A DNA stretch of 64,000 nucleotides from NCBI GenBank assembly GCA_951640165.1, contig OX621265.1, forward strand, positions 22,209,001-22,273,000, read 5' to 3'. Every line of letters starts with the position of its first letter. The stretch's first letter is position 1. The stretch comes from Pseudoips prasinana. Its lineage: Eukaryota; Arthropoda; Insecta; Lepidoptera; Nolidae. Below the pieces are notes generated by a model, which worked only from the letters and a program-made list of their open reading frames with translations, had not been told where the DNA came from and did not search any database. The position numbers were made by a program, and so were the translations under genes. This document shows positions 11,188-22,512 of the stretch, in pieces.

Positions 11188-14100
11188 TGGCGACTGACGA
11201 TTGCCTCTCACCGTCTTCGGGTCGCCTGTTCGTCACCGATCGTTCTTCGAAGACACAATTCCTGGTCGACACTGGTAGCGACCTCTGTGTCTACCCACGA
11301 TCGGCGCTTCGGGATCGTCGTTCTCGGACTGAATATAACTTATGTGCTGCTAACGGTTCTAACATTGCTACCTACGGTTATATAAACTTAAATTTAGATT
11401 TTGGCTTACGCAGATCATTTATATGGCGTTTTGTTGTTGCAGACGTAACAAAACCAATTATAGGCGTAGATTTTTTAAATTATTACAGCCTTGTTGTTGA
11501 CTGTCGCCATAAGCGTTTAAGAGATAGCTTAACTTCTGTAACAGCTATTGGCACTTTAGTGAACCGTAAAGATAACGTGTCCTCTGTAAAAGTCGTGACT
11601 GGTGAGACTCGGTTTCATAAAATTTTAGACGAGTTTCCTGAAATAACACGACCAGCTGGTAGACACCACGTTACACCACACAACACAGTCCACCATATCC
11701 GCACGACCCCAGGCCCCCCGGTCTCCCTCCCGCCGCGCCGGTTACCTCCAGATAAGCTCAAGATCGCTAAAGCCGAATTTCAGTCTATGCTGGCCTGTGG
11801 TACAGCTAGACCCTCAGAGAGTCCCTGGTCTTCGCCATTACACATGGCTCCAAAGAAAAATAACGGATGGCGCCCCTGTGGCGATTATCGCAGTCTTAAC
11901 GCCCGCACGGTCCCTGACAGATATCCGATTAGGCATATCCACGACTTTACTCACAGTATCGCTAGTTGTAAAATTTTTAGCACACTGGATTTGGAGAAAG
12001 CATATAATCAGATACCTGTCAGCCCTGAGGATATACCTAAGACTGCGATCACCACGCCATTCGGCATGTTCGAATTCCCGTTCATGAGTTTCGGCCTTCG
12101 TAACGCGGGGCAGACCTTTCAGCGATTTGTGGACGGGCTTACCAGAGGGCTAGATTTTGTTTACTCGTACTTAGACGATTTTTTAATATACTCTAGGAAC
12201 GAGACAGAGCACGAGGAGCATTTGCGGGCAGTCTTTAATAGATTAAAAGAGTACGGCATGTTGATTAACACGTCAAAATGTGTCTTTGGGGCACCAGAGG
12301 TGCAATTTCTAGGGTATCTGATCTCGGAAAGTGGATGCAGACCCCTGGACACCAAGGTGCTGGCTATAAAAGATTTTCCTCCTCCCACAAACGTGCGGCA
12401 GCTACGAGGCTTCTTAGGGATGCTGAATTTTTACAGGAGATTTCTTCCGCGAGCAGCCCAAATCCAAGCCCCACTGCATGCGCTTTTGACAGGTTCGTTG
12501 AAAGGAACGCAGCCAATCCAGCTAACGGGTGATACTTTAGAGGCTTTCCAGGCCTGCAAGGATAGCTTAGCAGACGCAGCTTTGTTGGCTCATCCAGATT
12601 GCGCAGCCAAGCTTGCTGTCGTTACCGATGCGTCGGATAAGGCCATCGGAGCGGTTCTTCAGCAGTTCAAGGATGACGCATGGGAACCTTTGGCATTCTT
12701 CTCCCGTAAACTCAGCCCCTCACAGACCAAGTACTCGCCCTATGACAGGGAATTGTTGGCGATATACGAGGCCATAAAATATTTTAGGCATATGCTCGAG
12801 GCTCGTCACTTTATTGTCTATACTGACCATAAGCCAATCAGTTTTTCATTCCATGAAAGGAAAAACAACTGTTCGCCAAGGCAGTATAGACACCTTGACT
12901 TCATATCCCAGTTCACTACAGACATCCGCCACATATCCGGCAAAGATAATATCGTTGCCGATACTTTGTCACGGATTGAAGAACTGGGAGTACCTGTCAG
13001 CCTCGAGACATTAGCCGAAAATCAAGCTACTGACCCTGAACTTGAGGAGCTTTTGAGTAAAGGCTCATCACTCGAACTTCAAAAACTCCATATTCCTGGA
13101 AGTCGAGTTACCTTGTACTGTGACGTCAGTACCTCAACTTCCAGGCCTTACGTTCCAAAAATCTTACGGAAGCAGGTCTTTGATAGCCTGCACTCCCTGA
13201 GTCATCCTGGCGCCACTGCATCGGCCAAATTGGTATCAGAGCGATTTGTCTGGCCCGGTGTTCGGAAGGATTGCAGAGAATGGGCGCGTTCGTGCTTACC
13301 GTGCCAGAGGGCTAAAATCACTCGTCACGTGACTTCCCCTCTAGGCACTTTTAACTTACCCCGCGCTCGTTTCATTCAGGTTCATATTGACCTAATCGGT
13401 CCTCTCCCTCTCTCGCATGGTTATCGATATTGCTTAACGGCTGTAGACCGTTTTACTCGCTGGCCGGAAGCAATACCGATACAGGACATAACAGCGGAAA
13501 CCGTTGCAAAAGCCTTGCTGTCGACCTGGATTTGTCGGTTCGGTTGTCCAACAGACATTACGACCGACCGTGGCCGACAATTTGAATCGGCCTTGTTCCA
13601 ATGTCTGTCACAGATGGCCGGTTTCGTTCATAAAAGGACGACAGCCTACCATCCGGCATGCAACGGCTTAGTTGAGCGGTTTCACCGACAACTAAAGGCC
13701 GCCATTGTATGTCACGCGAATGACCGGTGGACAGAATCGTTGCCATGGGTTTTGTTGGGTATACGAGCCGCTTTTAAAGAGGATTTGCAAGCCTCGTCAG
13801 CGGAACTTGTATATGGTGAGCCGCTGAGACTTCCTGGCGAGTTCTTCGAGCCTTCAATTGGCGGTACGACGGATGTATCCGAATTTTCCGCCAGACTTAA
13901 AAATTTTGCCGGGAAGTTGCGACCTATTCCTACTTCGCGCCATAGTAAGCCCAGAGTATTTATTTATAAAGAACTCAAGACCTGTGATCATGTCTTCCTG
14001 CGCGACGACACAACACGTGGTTCTCTTACTGCAGCTTACTCCGGGCCGCATAAGGTGCTTGCCAGAGGAGATAAAGTCTTTAAGATTATGGTTAAAAATA

Positions 14101-14243
14101 AAGAGACGACCGTGTCCATAGATCGACTCAAGCCCGCCTTTACACTATCTGTTCAAATAGACGAACCCTCATCCGAAGTTCCACCAAACCGTGTGACTCG
14201 TTCTGGCCGTCATGTGAAGTTTCCAGAATATTATCGCCCTTGA
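11187..14243 (+). CDS. pol: Pol polyprotein of LTR element 2, 1018 aa, uninterrupted
   Basis: One open frame with protease, RT, RNase H and integrase. The retropepsin motif LVDTGSD lies near residue 26. RT has [15 protein letters not shown] and the catalytic YLDD ([10 protein letters not shown]). RNase H has [12 protein letters not shown] and TDHKPI. The integrase has an HHCC zinc region ending in CLPC and DDE residues in [17 protein letters not shown] and GLVERFHRQ. Length matches intact insect gypsy pols, and I saw no stop or frameshift. The start codon shares its A with the gag stop (TAATG). No chromodomain or env is present. The protein would mature the particle, copy the RNA, and integrate the DNA. 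Confidence 0.95.
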   Translation: MATDDCLSPSSGRLFVTDRSSKTQFLVDTGSDLCVYPRSALRDRRSRTEYNLCAANGSNIATYGYINLNLDFGLRRSFIWRFVVADVTKPIIGVDFLNYYSLVVDCRHKRLRDSLTSVTAIGTLVNRKDNVSSVKVVTGETRFHKILDEFPEITRPAGRHHVTPHNTVHHIRTTPGPPVSLPPRRLPPDKLKIAKAEFQSMLACGTARPSESPWSSPLHMAPKKNNGWRPCGDYRSLNARTVPDRYPIRHIHDFTHSIASCKIFSTLDLEKAYNQIPVSPEDIPKTAITTPFGMFEFPFMSFGLRNAGQTFQRFVDGLTRGLDFVYSYLDDFLIYSRNETEHEEHLRAVFNRLKEYGMLINTSKCVFGAPEVQFLGYLISESGCRPLDTKVLAIKDFPPPTNVRQLRGFLGMLNFYRRFLPRAAQIQAPLHALLTGSLKGTQPIQLTGDTLEAFQACKDSLADAALLAHPDCAAKLAVVTDASDKAIGAVLQQFKDDAWEPLAFFSRKLSPSQTKYSPYDRELLAIYEAIKYFRHMLEARHFIVYTDHKPISFSFHERKNNCSPRQYRHLDFISQFTTDIRHISGKDNIVADTLSRIEELGVPVSLETLAENQATDPELEELLSKGSSLELQKLHIPGSRVTLYCDVSTSTSRPYVPKILRKQVFDSLHSLSHPGATASAKLVSERFVWPGVRKDCREWARSCLPCQRAKITRHVTSPLGTFNLPRARFIQVHIDLIGPLPLSHGYRYCLTAVDRFTRWPEAIPIQDITAETVAKALLSTWICRFGCPTDITTDRGRQFESALFQCLSQMAGFVHKRTTAYHPACNGLVERFHRQLKAAIVCHANDRWTESLPWVLLGIRAAFKEDLQASSAELVYGEPLRLPGEFFEPSIGGTTDVSEFSARLKNFAGKLRPIPTSRHSKPRVFIYKELKTCDHVFLRDDTTRGSLTAAYSGPHKVLARGDKVFKIMVKNKETTVSIDRLKPAFTLSVQIDEPSSEVPPNRVTRSGRHVKFPEYYRP

Positions 14244-14251
14244 CGGGCTCT

Positions 14252-14263
14252 GGTGGGGGGTGG
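14252..14263 (+). other. Polypurine tract of LTR element 2
   Basis: GGTGGGGGGTGG lies directly before the 3' LTR and 8 bp after the pol stop. This is the expected second-strand primer, interrupted by two T residues. Confidence 0.7.
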
Positions 14264-14844
14264 TGTAGGCTACTCCTTTACACATTATATATTTACACAG
14301 TATATATTTATATTATTGTTACACATAAATTCATTTACACATTATTACCTACAGTTCATTTACACATAATAATATTTACACTATTTACACAATATTTATA
14401 TCAGTTGGTCGATGTCTACACATCCCGTTAATTCCCGCATAACTCATCGACCTGCGCCCATCACTAGCGCTGCGCTGTACATAACGCCTTATGTACTCGG
14501 CCACCGGCCGGCGCACGCGCAGAGGTCAACTCAGTCACAGACTAGATCCCACGCGGAACGCACGCTGCCTTTCTATGCCATATAGACTCGCGCCACTCGC
14601 TTATTTTATGTTACGCGCTTATGTACTATCTATTATACCTAAGAACTATATTTCATTTCCTCTCTTGTGAACTTTCTACTATACTAGTGCTTGTGCTTCC
14701 TATCATTGTGCCTTCTAAACTTGTATATGTAATGTACTTGGTGATATAGTGTGTTGGACAATACATAGCTGGAAACCGTGAGTTTTGGTGTCTTATTTAT
14801 CACTCCCGGGATACCACTAAGTTACCACACGCCTCACTACCATA
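14264..14844 (+). repeat. 3' LTR of LTR element 2
   Basis: The apparently identical partner of 9716-10296. AGTT follows at 14845-14848 and the LINE A endonuclease resumes. Confidence 0.95.
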
Positions 14845-14855
14845 AGTTTATTATT

Positions 14856-15671
14856 TTATCTGGTTTGTGTATTTTGAAAATGTTTGTTTTTATCAATATG
14901 CACTGTAAGTCCCGTTAGGTAGTGGTCGGAGATTGTGGTGTGAGTCGTGTACGCACGGAGATCCGTCGCGCGGCCGTTGCCAGTCCAAATGAAGACGTGG
15001 TCGAGGCAACTCGATACTCGTCGCTCCTGAAACACTGCTTCCCGCGTCGTTTCATAAATACCACATTGTAGTCCCAGCCCGGATAACATATTCAAATACT
15101 GGTTTGCTGTTGCGTCTATTTCTCCGGCAATTATGTTTATGTTGCAGTCTCCAACTATGATAATATCACTATCTTGTCGTATTGATTTTACCAGTTGTTT
15201 CATATCTTGTACAAAATCTGGCCTATAAGTGTGTGGTGGTCTGTAAACGACTATCAGATTCGTGTTGTAGTTATTTGCTGTAACGCACCCGTGTATTAGT
15301 TCACACGTAGTTGTCAGACAACATTTTTTTAGTTCAAAATGCAAGTTATCGCATATATATATGAGTATACCTCCACCCCGCTTATTTTTTCTCGTTAGAG
15401 AGTATGTATTATACCCTTCCATTCTGTAATTTGATATCTCATCCTCCCTTATATTTATTTCCGTTAGGCATATTATATCTATATTATTTAAACATGGTTT
15501 AAGTACCACTAATAATTCATTGAAATGTTTTCTTATTGAACATATATTCAAATGGATGACTTGCAAAGAAGTATTGTACTTTTTTATATACTTTTGCCAT
15601 GTACTTACTTCTGTAAATGTTTCATATTCTATGTCTTCTATTGGTGTATATAAATCTTCGTTATTTACCAT
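14856..15671 (-). pseudogene. LINE A ORF2: apurinic-type endonuclease domain
   Basis: Open for 271 codons from an ATG at 15671. It shows LQVIHLNICSIRKHFNELL (the N-terminal N motif), CLTEINI (catalytic Glu), KRGGGILIYI, VVYRPPHTYRPDF, IIIVGDCNINI (catalytic Asp/Asn), SSCLDHVF and TISDHYL (catalytic His). All main motifs of the EEP nuclease fold remain. This domain nicks target DNA for LINE integration. The gene stops here because LTR element 2 is inserted just downstream, and a stop already precedes the junction. The segment is better preserved than the RT part. Confidence 0.88.
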
Positions 15672-15829
15672 ATATGTATATTATATATTTGTTAGCTTTA
15701 TGGATTATCTATAAATATGCACAATATGTGACTAATTTAACTGAGTATCTTATATGTATATGTGTGTAGCTTGGGGTATTAGGGTAGATATATAATAAAT
15801 GTATATAAAAGTATGTGAATTACTCTTTG

Positions 15830-16800
15830 ATTTTTTCCTCTTTAATATATTTTTGGATATCACTTTCTAAACGGATCTGGTAAACAGTTTTTTCATTTTC
15901 ATCCTTCTTTATCAATATTTTCCCATCCTTTATTCATATATATTTATACATCTCTTTAAGTTTTGTTCTAGCGGACCAGAATAGTTGACGCATATGTGGC
16001 GTCAGCAGCTCATTTATATAGACTTTGGTTGTATTTTTATTCTCATAAATAATGTCGTTGCTTGGTATATTTTTACGAGCCCTTATCCAATCAGCACGTG
16101 CCGTTCTGGTTTTAAGTTTAACTACTATTGGCCTAGGAGTTTTATTTTGAACGGTTTTCTGTTTCACTCTCTATGCTTTTTCTATATCTTCTCCGTTTAG
16201 CTGTAGGATTGAAGCAATTTTCTGAAAAATTTTTTCTATGTTCTCGTTCTCTTGTTTCTCCACATTCACTATTTCTACACACATCTCAAGTTCTTTTTGC
16301 TCCAAGTGCATGATTCGTTCTTCCAGGGCTCTGTTGTACTTTTCTATGTATATGTTCTTATGTAATATGTCTTTTACTCGGTTTCCTTGCTTTTTACTCT
16401 CCTCCTATTGATCTTTTTGGGACTTCAGAAGCAGGCTTATTTCACTTTTTAAGATAGTTATTGATTGTTCATTTTCATTTCCTTTCTTTTTGATTTCCAG
16501 AATATCATTTTTAATTTCCTTTATATTATTTTAAATTTTTTTTTGGTGATAATCTTGTTTTTCTTCCATGTTACTCAACATCTTCCGTACTTTTTTCATG
16601 TCTTTGCGGAAAGAATTTAAAATCTCATTCAGACCATTGTTTGAAGAACCTGATATTTTGTATCTACGTGTCTCTTGAGAGGTGGACGATTCACTGTCCG
16701 TTGGGATCTCTCCGACACCCATCCTTCTTCGTTTCTATTTATGTCCGACCCGTAGTATTTTCCTGTTTTATCTGGAGTTAATTGTTCAATATTCATTGTG
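15830..16800 (-). pseudogene. LINE A ORF1, frameshifted RNA-binding protein
   Basis: Pieces in several minus-strand frames. The N-terminal piece begins MNIEQLTPDKTGKYY at 16797. A frameshift near 16730 leads into a Lys/Glu-rich coiled-coil region down to about 16200. The C-terminal piece (16167-15934) has PRPIVVKLKTRTARADWIRA and INELLTPHMRQLFWSARTKL. A further short piece to about 15830 has KILIKKDENEKT. The C-terminal block is also seen in LINE B ORF1 at 62.7-63.0 kb, so this is the ORF1 of the same broad LINE group. It probably bound element RNA. Confidence 0.7.
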
Positions 16801-17058
16801 ACAATTAAGTAATGTAGGTACGCACAAAGATGGCGGCGTAATTCCGCTTGCCACAGTTCGACGCGAACGCGCACACTTTTAAACTTTCACCACGCAGAGC
16901 GCAACCTCTCGGCACATGTCCGCGCGCGAGCGCGATCCAGCGAGAACTGAACAGTATAAAAATACATACAGTTTGGTTTCAAATAATAATCTAATTCCTA
17001 TGAAGAAAAATTAAGATTAAGGTGACCACGCAGCAGGATTTTACTGGATTCTAATGCA

Positions 17059-17283
17059 TTGTTTATACAGGGTATTACTCTAGAAACAATTTGGAGTTAC
17101 CTTAGCAATCGGAAACAGATAGATACATACCTGAATGATAAGGAAGTCACATCCTACGGCGTCTCTCAGAACAAACTGGGCCCAACCCTATTTCAAGTAT
17201 ATACATATATGACCTGTGTGGGATGTCTGACTACACATACCAACATTACCAACTGCTCTGTATGGCTAAACAATGTCTCCTAA
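17059..17283 (+). pseudogene. LINE reverse-transcriptase scrap
   Basis: The frame reads WSYLSNRKQIDTYLND and then GVSQNKLGPTLFQVY, a damaged form of the RT block SYLSNRKQ...GVPQGSVLGPTLF. It then continues with a degenerate region where YADD would be expected. It is a short fragment inside the TIR element and not functional. Confidence 0.6.
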
Positions 17284-17586
17284 GATACAAGATTACCTAT
17301 TTTAGGAGTCGGAGTTACCTGAGTATTAGTGTAATTTATGCGGATATTCACTAGATGATATGATATTAATCTAGATGTCACAACTGTAGGCACTGCCATC
17401 CACGTTAAACCTTAGATTGTTTGGAATAAAGATTATTATAATCATTTATTTGATATTATTGTATTTTTCTAATGACTGTTTTACTAATTTTTAATTAAAA
17501 TAAAACATATATGTCGAGGTCAGAACCTTTTTAGTGGGTAAAAGGTTATGGTCATGAGGAAAAACAACAACAAACAAAAATTTTGA

Positions 17587-18152
17587 CATCTTGACCAATT
17601 TAGCAAGCCGTTCAAATGTATTGTATGTAATGTATCTACGGTTTTCGAGGAAGATTTCAATAATATTTTTAATAGTGTTCAATTTTCCAAACTCTGTAGC
17701 AATACATCGTGTCAAACGGAAAACATCTTAAAAAGATATGCGTTTATTAGTTTAAACATTCAGCTAATAAAAATATTTGGCATTAGTGTTTTGCAAGAAG
17801 CCATTTTAATTCGCGATGAAATCAAAGAATGTGTTATATGTAAAAATCAAGTCACTTATGAATATCAGCTAACAGATTTTATATCTTTTGATTTAAATGA
17901 TACACCTAAAGAACCGATTAGCGCAATACCTCGACTATCAAAGTAAAACAAAATTTCTATAAATTAGTTGGGGCTATTGAATTCATTCCCGGACATACCG
18001 TCAGTGATCTTGGCCATTATAGAAGTCACTCCTTTCTTAATGAGAGCATACGTTGTTATGACGACTTACGCTACAAATTTGATGAAAGTCCTCCAAACGA
18101 GAACATTTGTATGCATACACTTGGCTACTTACTCATTGACAGTAATGTTTGA
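17587..18152 (+). pseudogene. Relic of a USP-like (ubiquitin-specific protease fold) gene inside the TIR element
   Basis: Two plus-strand frames, with no start codon and a frameshift near 17950, read as one protein. The first (17587-17946) has CxxC pairs (KCIVC, ECVICKNQ) followed by TYEYQLTDFISFDLND. This resembles the zinc-ribbon fingers and the DLSLDI-like strand of USP deubiquitinases. The second (17955-18152) has KLVGAIEFIPGHTVSDLGHY and CYDDL, which resembles the USP His box (GHY) and the YDD motif near the catalytic end. The N-terminal Cys box is not present. I recognise the fold motifs but not the gene. Alternative: another zinc-binding transposon protein. Confidence 0.45.
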
Positions 18153-18404
18153 ATGCTAACATTACTACTTACTAGTACGAGTAGTACAAGTAATTTTAGG
18201 TATTATTACATTAATTATAACAACGATGTTTTTCTTTTATGTTTCAATTAGCTAACTGATTTCAAATATTAATAAAAATTTAAATGATCAAACAGTGATT
18301 AGTTTTTATTTATTTGTAAAAATCCTGCTGCGTGGTCAACTTAATCTTAATTATTCTTCATATTAAACGGGTAAGGTCGGATTTAATATGATTAATTTTG
18401 CCTA

Positions 18405-18632
18405 CTAAGAGTAGTCATTCATAGCAGTTGTAAATTGTAACTATGTTAAGAGTTATAGATGCCTCTCAGTCACGTCTGAGAGACCACCTTTGACCGATTG
18501 TAACTTTGGAGTGGCTACTTTTACAAACTAGTGGCTAAATTTACAATTTTTTGAGAACTTTTACTAAAGGTTGCCGCTTTCAAACGCTCAACATTCATAT
18601 GTGGTCCCTCAATGGGAACGCTAGTTAGTGTT
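18405..18632 (+). repeat. Direct repeat copy 1 (about 225 bp), partner at 23550-23770
   Basis: Starts CTAAGAGTAGTCATTCATAG and ends GTCCCTCAATGGGAACGCT. It matches 23550-23770 closely in the same orientation, and weak similarity extends upstream (TTTAATATGAT). The two copies are 4.9 kb apart. No LTR features were found, so I treat it as an unnamed interspersed repeat. Confidence 0.8.
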
Positions 18633-19374
18633 CGTCATTATTATTATTTATAATTATAGTAAGTAAAAACATTTTTTTATACCTAATTGCACCTGCCATG
18701 ATCTCTCTGCACTACCCTAAGGTTGACTGTTAGAAAATGCCTTTGGCATTAAGTCTAATATTGAAAACAAATATTATAATGTATTTAATACAACTTTCAA
18801 TCGTTTATTTTACTAAAATTACGTTGAGATAATATGAGGTTTATCTTAAATAGTTTGCCAACAGATGGCGCTACAAGGTGATGCCAAATGAAATTAAGGT
18901 TAATTAATCGATAAAATATTCAAATACTATGTATAAAAGTATAACATTAATAAGAAAAGATTTTAATTTAATCATTTACGCAGTGTATCGGATATTAAAT
19001 ATATAAATTACATGCCACATGTTATCAAAATATTGAAGTAGTCAGTACAGAGTTTATTTATATTTAGCTTTATATTTACAAATAAATGTTTAGATGGCAA
19101 TTTTAATGTGTTTCAGACATTATTATTACAATATAGTAATAGAAAACGATGTAAGATAATTATTGACGACACATTGCGACGTGCGCCCATATACAATTTA
19201 TAACAAAAAGAAAAACAATCCCAAATTAATATTTTAGGCGCTGCAAGACTAAACTCCTATGGCCGCGCCATTGAAACGGTGATATACAGGTTATCGCCGA
19301 TATCTTTCTCATAGAGGAACCCATACGTCAGAAAGATTTATATAAAAGCCAGGTTTAAATTGAAAAAAAAAACC
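18633..19374. other. AT-rich non-genic stretch
   Basis: No convincing coding frame or repeat pairing was found in this interval. Confidence 0.5.
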
Positions 19375-19893
19375 GGCCAAGTGCGAGTCGGACTCGCACA
19401 TGAAGGGTTCCGTAGCAGCAAGTATTTCAGTTGATTAAATGAAAGTAAATTGCGGTTTACGAATTATGACATATTAAAAAAAAGCTACTTGCTAGATTTC
19501 GTTCATACCAATTTTCGCTGTTAGTTTGCATGGTAATGTACATCATATATTTTTTCATTTTACCACTTTGGAAGTGTCTCTCGCGCAATCTATTCCGTTT
19601 AAAAAAAAATTTATTAGAAACCTCAATATCATTTTTGAAGACCTATTCATAGACACCCCACATGTATGGGTACGATTTAAATGTTTTTTTGAGTTAGAGT
19701 TCTATGTATGGGGACCCCCCAAAATTATTGTTCTTTTTCTATTTTTGTGTAAAAATCTTAATGCGGTTTACCGAATACATCTACTTACCAAGTTTCAATA
19801 CTACAGCTCTTATAGTTTCGGAAAAAAGTGGCTGTGACATACGGACGGACAGACAGACATACATGACCAATCTATAAGGGTTCCGTCTTTTGC
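19375..19893 (+). repeat. Interspersed repeat family L, copy 1
   Basis: Begins CGGCCAAGTGCGAGTCGGAC and contains AAGGGTTCCGTAGCAGCAAG; ends in GGACAGACAGACATACATG and CTATAAGGGTTCCGT. The same sequence recurs at about 27880-28400 (+) and 31308-31786 (-). This is a repeat commonly seen in Lepidoptera. Class unknown; it may be a LINE 3' region. Confidence 0.75.
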
Positions 19894-20135
19894 TAAAAAG
19901 AAACTATGATTTAACCAATTCGAAGTCGTCGTCAAGTTCGTCCCAGAGTTGTGAGAAAAAGAAAAAAAGACTAAGGAGGATCTAGAAACGGGATCGATAA
20001 TTTTCATATCGATGATATTTTGGCTAGGGGAAAGTGGAAGTCAGTCAAAACTTTTGAAAAGTTTTACTGTCGTGGGGTAATGGCATCCTCCGATAATGTA
20101 ATTTCTGTTACTACACTGTTTCATCCTGTTACTTA

Positions 20136-20344
20136 ATAGTCCGGTCAATTCCAAGTTACATAAATTCTGAAAATCGGTAGATTGTTTGAAATATCATTAA
20201 AAATAAAATTTGAAAGTTCCCCATCTTTCTCCTGTAAGGAAAAAAGTTTATTCAAGGTTAAAGGTCAAAATCTTACCGATTTTCAGCTTGGTGGGAATTT
20301 AGGTAACTTTACTCTTATTTTTTGGGGTAATTTGACCGGACTAT
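20136..20344. mobile_element. MITE of 209 bp with TIR ATAGTCCGGTCAA
   Basis: The ends ATAGTCCGGTCAA at 20136 and TTGACCGGACTAT at 20344 are inverted copies. The inner sequences CCGATTTTCAG and CTGAAAATCGG also pair, so the element can fold on itself. No coding capacity. Confidence 0.7.
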
Positions 20345-20589
20345 AAATATTGATTTTAGTTATGTTATTAAAAGTGTAAAATGATGGGAAAATAATCAGG
20401 ACACAAACTGAATATTTATGTATATATAATTGTTACTTCACTGTGATCCTTGGTTATTATCTTAGAAATAATAATTAATTTTATAGTTATTAAGGCACAC
20501 TGGAATCTACTACCTGATTAGCAATTGAATTCATGTAAATTTAGTTAAAGTTGCAGTAAAATTCATTACATGACCAAAAAAAAAAATTA

Positions 20590-21063
20590 AATAGGTTTTT
20601 ATTCACGTAGACTTTGAAAAAGCGCTTGTAAATAGTCAGAACGTGTTTGTAGTCATATGTTATTTATCTATAATTATTTTTAGGTACATATAGATATTTA
20701 GGTACACGGATTGAATGAAAAAACATTATCAATACGATCTACTTATTTTATAATAGTAATGATATTCAGCTAGCTTGTATTAAGTTATTGTCAAGGAGAT
20801 GATGTGTAGGTTTAATTATCGAAATTTAAAATTTTAGCTATATTTTTACTACATATTGTCTGAATGGTTCTGTCTATTAAGGTACTAACTCAATATTATT
20901 ATTATGGCGGACCTTGTGTTTATAACGGCGCTTTAATGCTACCACCGGGTCCAATGCGCCCCACCTGAGAAGACCCAGCGAAACAAACTCAGCAGGTGTC
21001 TCTACTTTCCACACGGCCCAGTTGAGACGCTCCGGCGAAACATACTTCATGGGGCATATACAC
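20590..21063 (+). repeat. Interspersed repeat family A, longest copy
   Basis: Starts TTTTTATTCACGTAGACTTT and includes GCGCTTGTAAATAGTCAGAA and AATGATATTCAGCTAGCTTG. It continues past TGTCTGAATGGTTCTGTCTA into a second block (20930-21063) with GCTTTAATGCTACCACCGGG and CACGGCCCAGTTGAGACGCT. Other copies lie at 28531-28848 (-), 34998-35310 (-), 37943-38080 (+), 40505-40690 (+) and 46700-47108 (+). The last also has both blocks. Probably the 3' end of a retroelement. Confidence 0.75.
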
Positions 21064-21171
21064 GAGATTTTCGATTAAGAGCACTATCGCATTTTTATTT
21101 CTCTTTGAACACCTTTACAGAGGATAATCACATTGGCCATACTCCCCAGGCGATAACAAACAGGTAATATA

Positions 21172-21258
21172 TAAGGTTCTACTAACGGTAACGTATATAA
21201 TAGACACGTTGTACCTGAAGTAAAACGATTATTATATACTTACCTTAGTAGAACCTTA
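21172..21258. mobile_element. Foldback MITE of about 87 bp
   Basis: Arms of about 28 bp, starting TAAGGTTCTACTAACGGTAA and ending as TAGTAGAACCTTA, face each other. A truncated copy of one arm lies at 21419-21470, starting TATAAGGTTCTACTAAGGTA. Confidence 0.65.
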
Positions 21259-22222
21259 GTTTGCATAGCTGCCTGGTGGATATTTCAACACAATGAAGAA
21301 CACGTTCGGAGCGCATTCCAGCTCCGCGTGCGCCTGGTGCGATAGAGATAGGTGAACATTTATGTATACAGGGTAGAAAGAGACAAAGTTGAACGGAAAA
21401 TGGAACGCACTCTCAATATATAAGGTTCTACTAAGGTAAGTATATAATAATCGTTTTATTTCAGGTAAAACGCATCTATTATCTTAACAATATCTATTAA
21501 TAGTGTAACAATCTCTTAAAGGTAAGCTCCTCATGCACTACAAAGAAATCTTTAATTTATTTATGTGGCTAAAAAAACCGATGCGAGAGCGATATAGCCT
21601 GCCGCAGGCCTGACAAGGGAAGTTTGCGGTGCTTGGTGCCGAGCCGCTTTCACGTCGCTCCTGTCTCTTATCAGCAAGTAATCCGAACCAGGCTTCATCA
21701 CAGATCTTACGTACCTATACTACACGTTTGAATAAATATACAATAATAATAAATAATGTAATTTAATAATATGTAGATTTAGAGGAAAATTAAGGGGAAT
21801 CAACAAAAACAAAAGTTATTATTCTGTATTTTCAAGAAACTCTTAATTGACTTTAGTTTCTCAAGTCAAGCAGGTCGATATAAGACTGTGAGTGTGGTGT
21901 GAGGGCCACTTTGTTAAGTCTTTGAATATGTCGTTAGGATTTAGTGTACATTTCGAAAGAAGAGTGAAAGTTGGAATCAAATTTTGTGAAAGTCAAATAA
22001 GCGAGTTACGAACTGTAAAGTTGGGCCCTCAGTTCTCACATAGAGGATTGAGGGCCCACCTGTACCGAATAAACTACTGACACTACAGAAAAAGTCTATG
22101 CCAAAATGTAAGCTAACGCAGAACTTAATTTGTGAAAACAAGATATTTTGGCAAAATGGGCCCTCAATTCTCACACATGTAAAAGGTGTATTTCGCAAAT
22201 AAAAAGAAAGCGTTAAAACATT

Positions 22223-22268
22223 ACCAACATATTGGGGGTAGATTAACACCTACCACCAATATGTTGGT
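22223..22268. repeat. Small hairpin in the palindrome spacer
   Basis: Arms ACCAACATATTGG and CCAATATGTTGGT, with an inner GGTAG/CTACC pair, around a short loop. Confidence 0.7.
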
Positions 22269-22438
22269 CATTTTTTTCACAATAAGAGACTATTTTCAGT
22301 CTATCGTTTATTTAATATATGTTAAGCGTAATAAAACACATTAGATCACCACTATCACACAACAAAAACTGGTGCAGTTCACCAGTTTTTGTGTTCACAA
22401 ATTTTCACATTTTTTTATTTTGTAACATATAGGATTTC

Positions 22439-22512
22439 AAATTTATTTCGCAAATCAAAAGAATCCATTAACCTACAGTTTAATGGATTCTTTTGATTTG
22501 CGAAATAAATTT
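22439..22512. repeat. Perfect 33-bp inverted repeat with 8-nt loop
   Basis: Arms 22439-22471 and 22480-22512 are exact reverse complements, starting AAATTTATTTCGCAAATC, with the 8-base loop CCTACAGT. A transcript of either strand would form an unbroken stem. Confidence 0.85.

Larger units (their letters stand above)
9716..14844 (+). mobile_element. LTR retrotransposon 2 (gypsy type), 5.13 kb, apparently intact
   Basis: A complete plus-strand element: LTR 9716-10296, primer site, gag, pol, polypurine tract, LTR 14264-14844. I found no difference between the two 581-bp LTRs. The 4-bp duplication AGTT lies at 9712-9715 and 14845-14848. Gag and pol are open throughout and overlap by one base. 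It interrupts LINE A between endonuclease and linker on the opposite strand. LTR identity and open genes argue for a very recent insertion. Confidence 0.95.
7435..16960 (-). mobile_element. LINE A, a decayed two-ORF non-LTR retrotransposon interrupted by LTR element 2
   Basis: In 5' to 3' order on the minus strand, ORF1 pieces lie at about 16800-15830, an AP-type endonuclease at 15671-14856, a linker at 9711-9046, RT at about 8960-7833, and the C-terminal region at 7815-7492. The 9716-14844 gap is LTR element 2, which carries target duplications AGTT. LTR element 1 cuts the 3' end. The domain order and the ORF1 type suggest the CR1/Jockey group; I cannot place it more exactly. Many frameshifts and stops show it is dead. 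Confidence 0.85.
16999..18362. mobile_element. 1.36-kb element bounded by 44-bp terminal inverted repeats
   Basis: The sequence at 16999-17042, ending in ACCACGCAGCAGGATTTT, reappears inverted at 18318-18362 with two mismatches. Both outer ends read TATGAAGA on their own strand, so the last two bases could be a TA target duplication as in Tc1/mariner-type elements. Inside are a LINE RT scrap (17059-17283) and a broken USP-like gene (17587-18152). No transposase is visible. It is probably a non-autonomous element or a deletion derivative. Confidence 0.65.
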
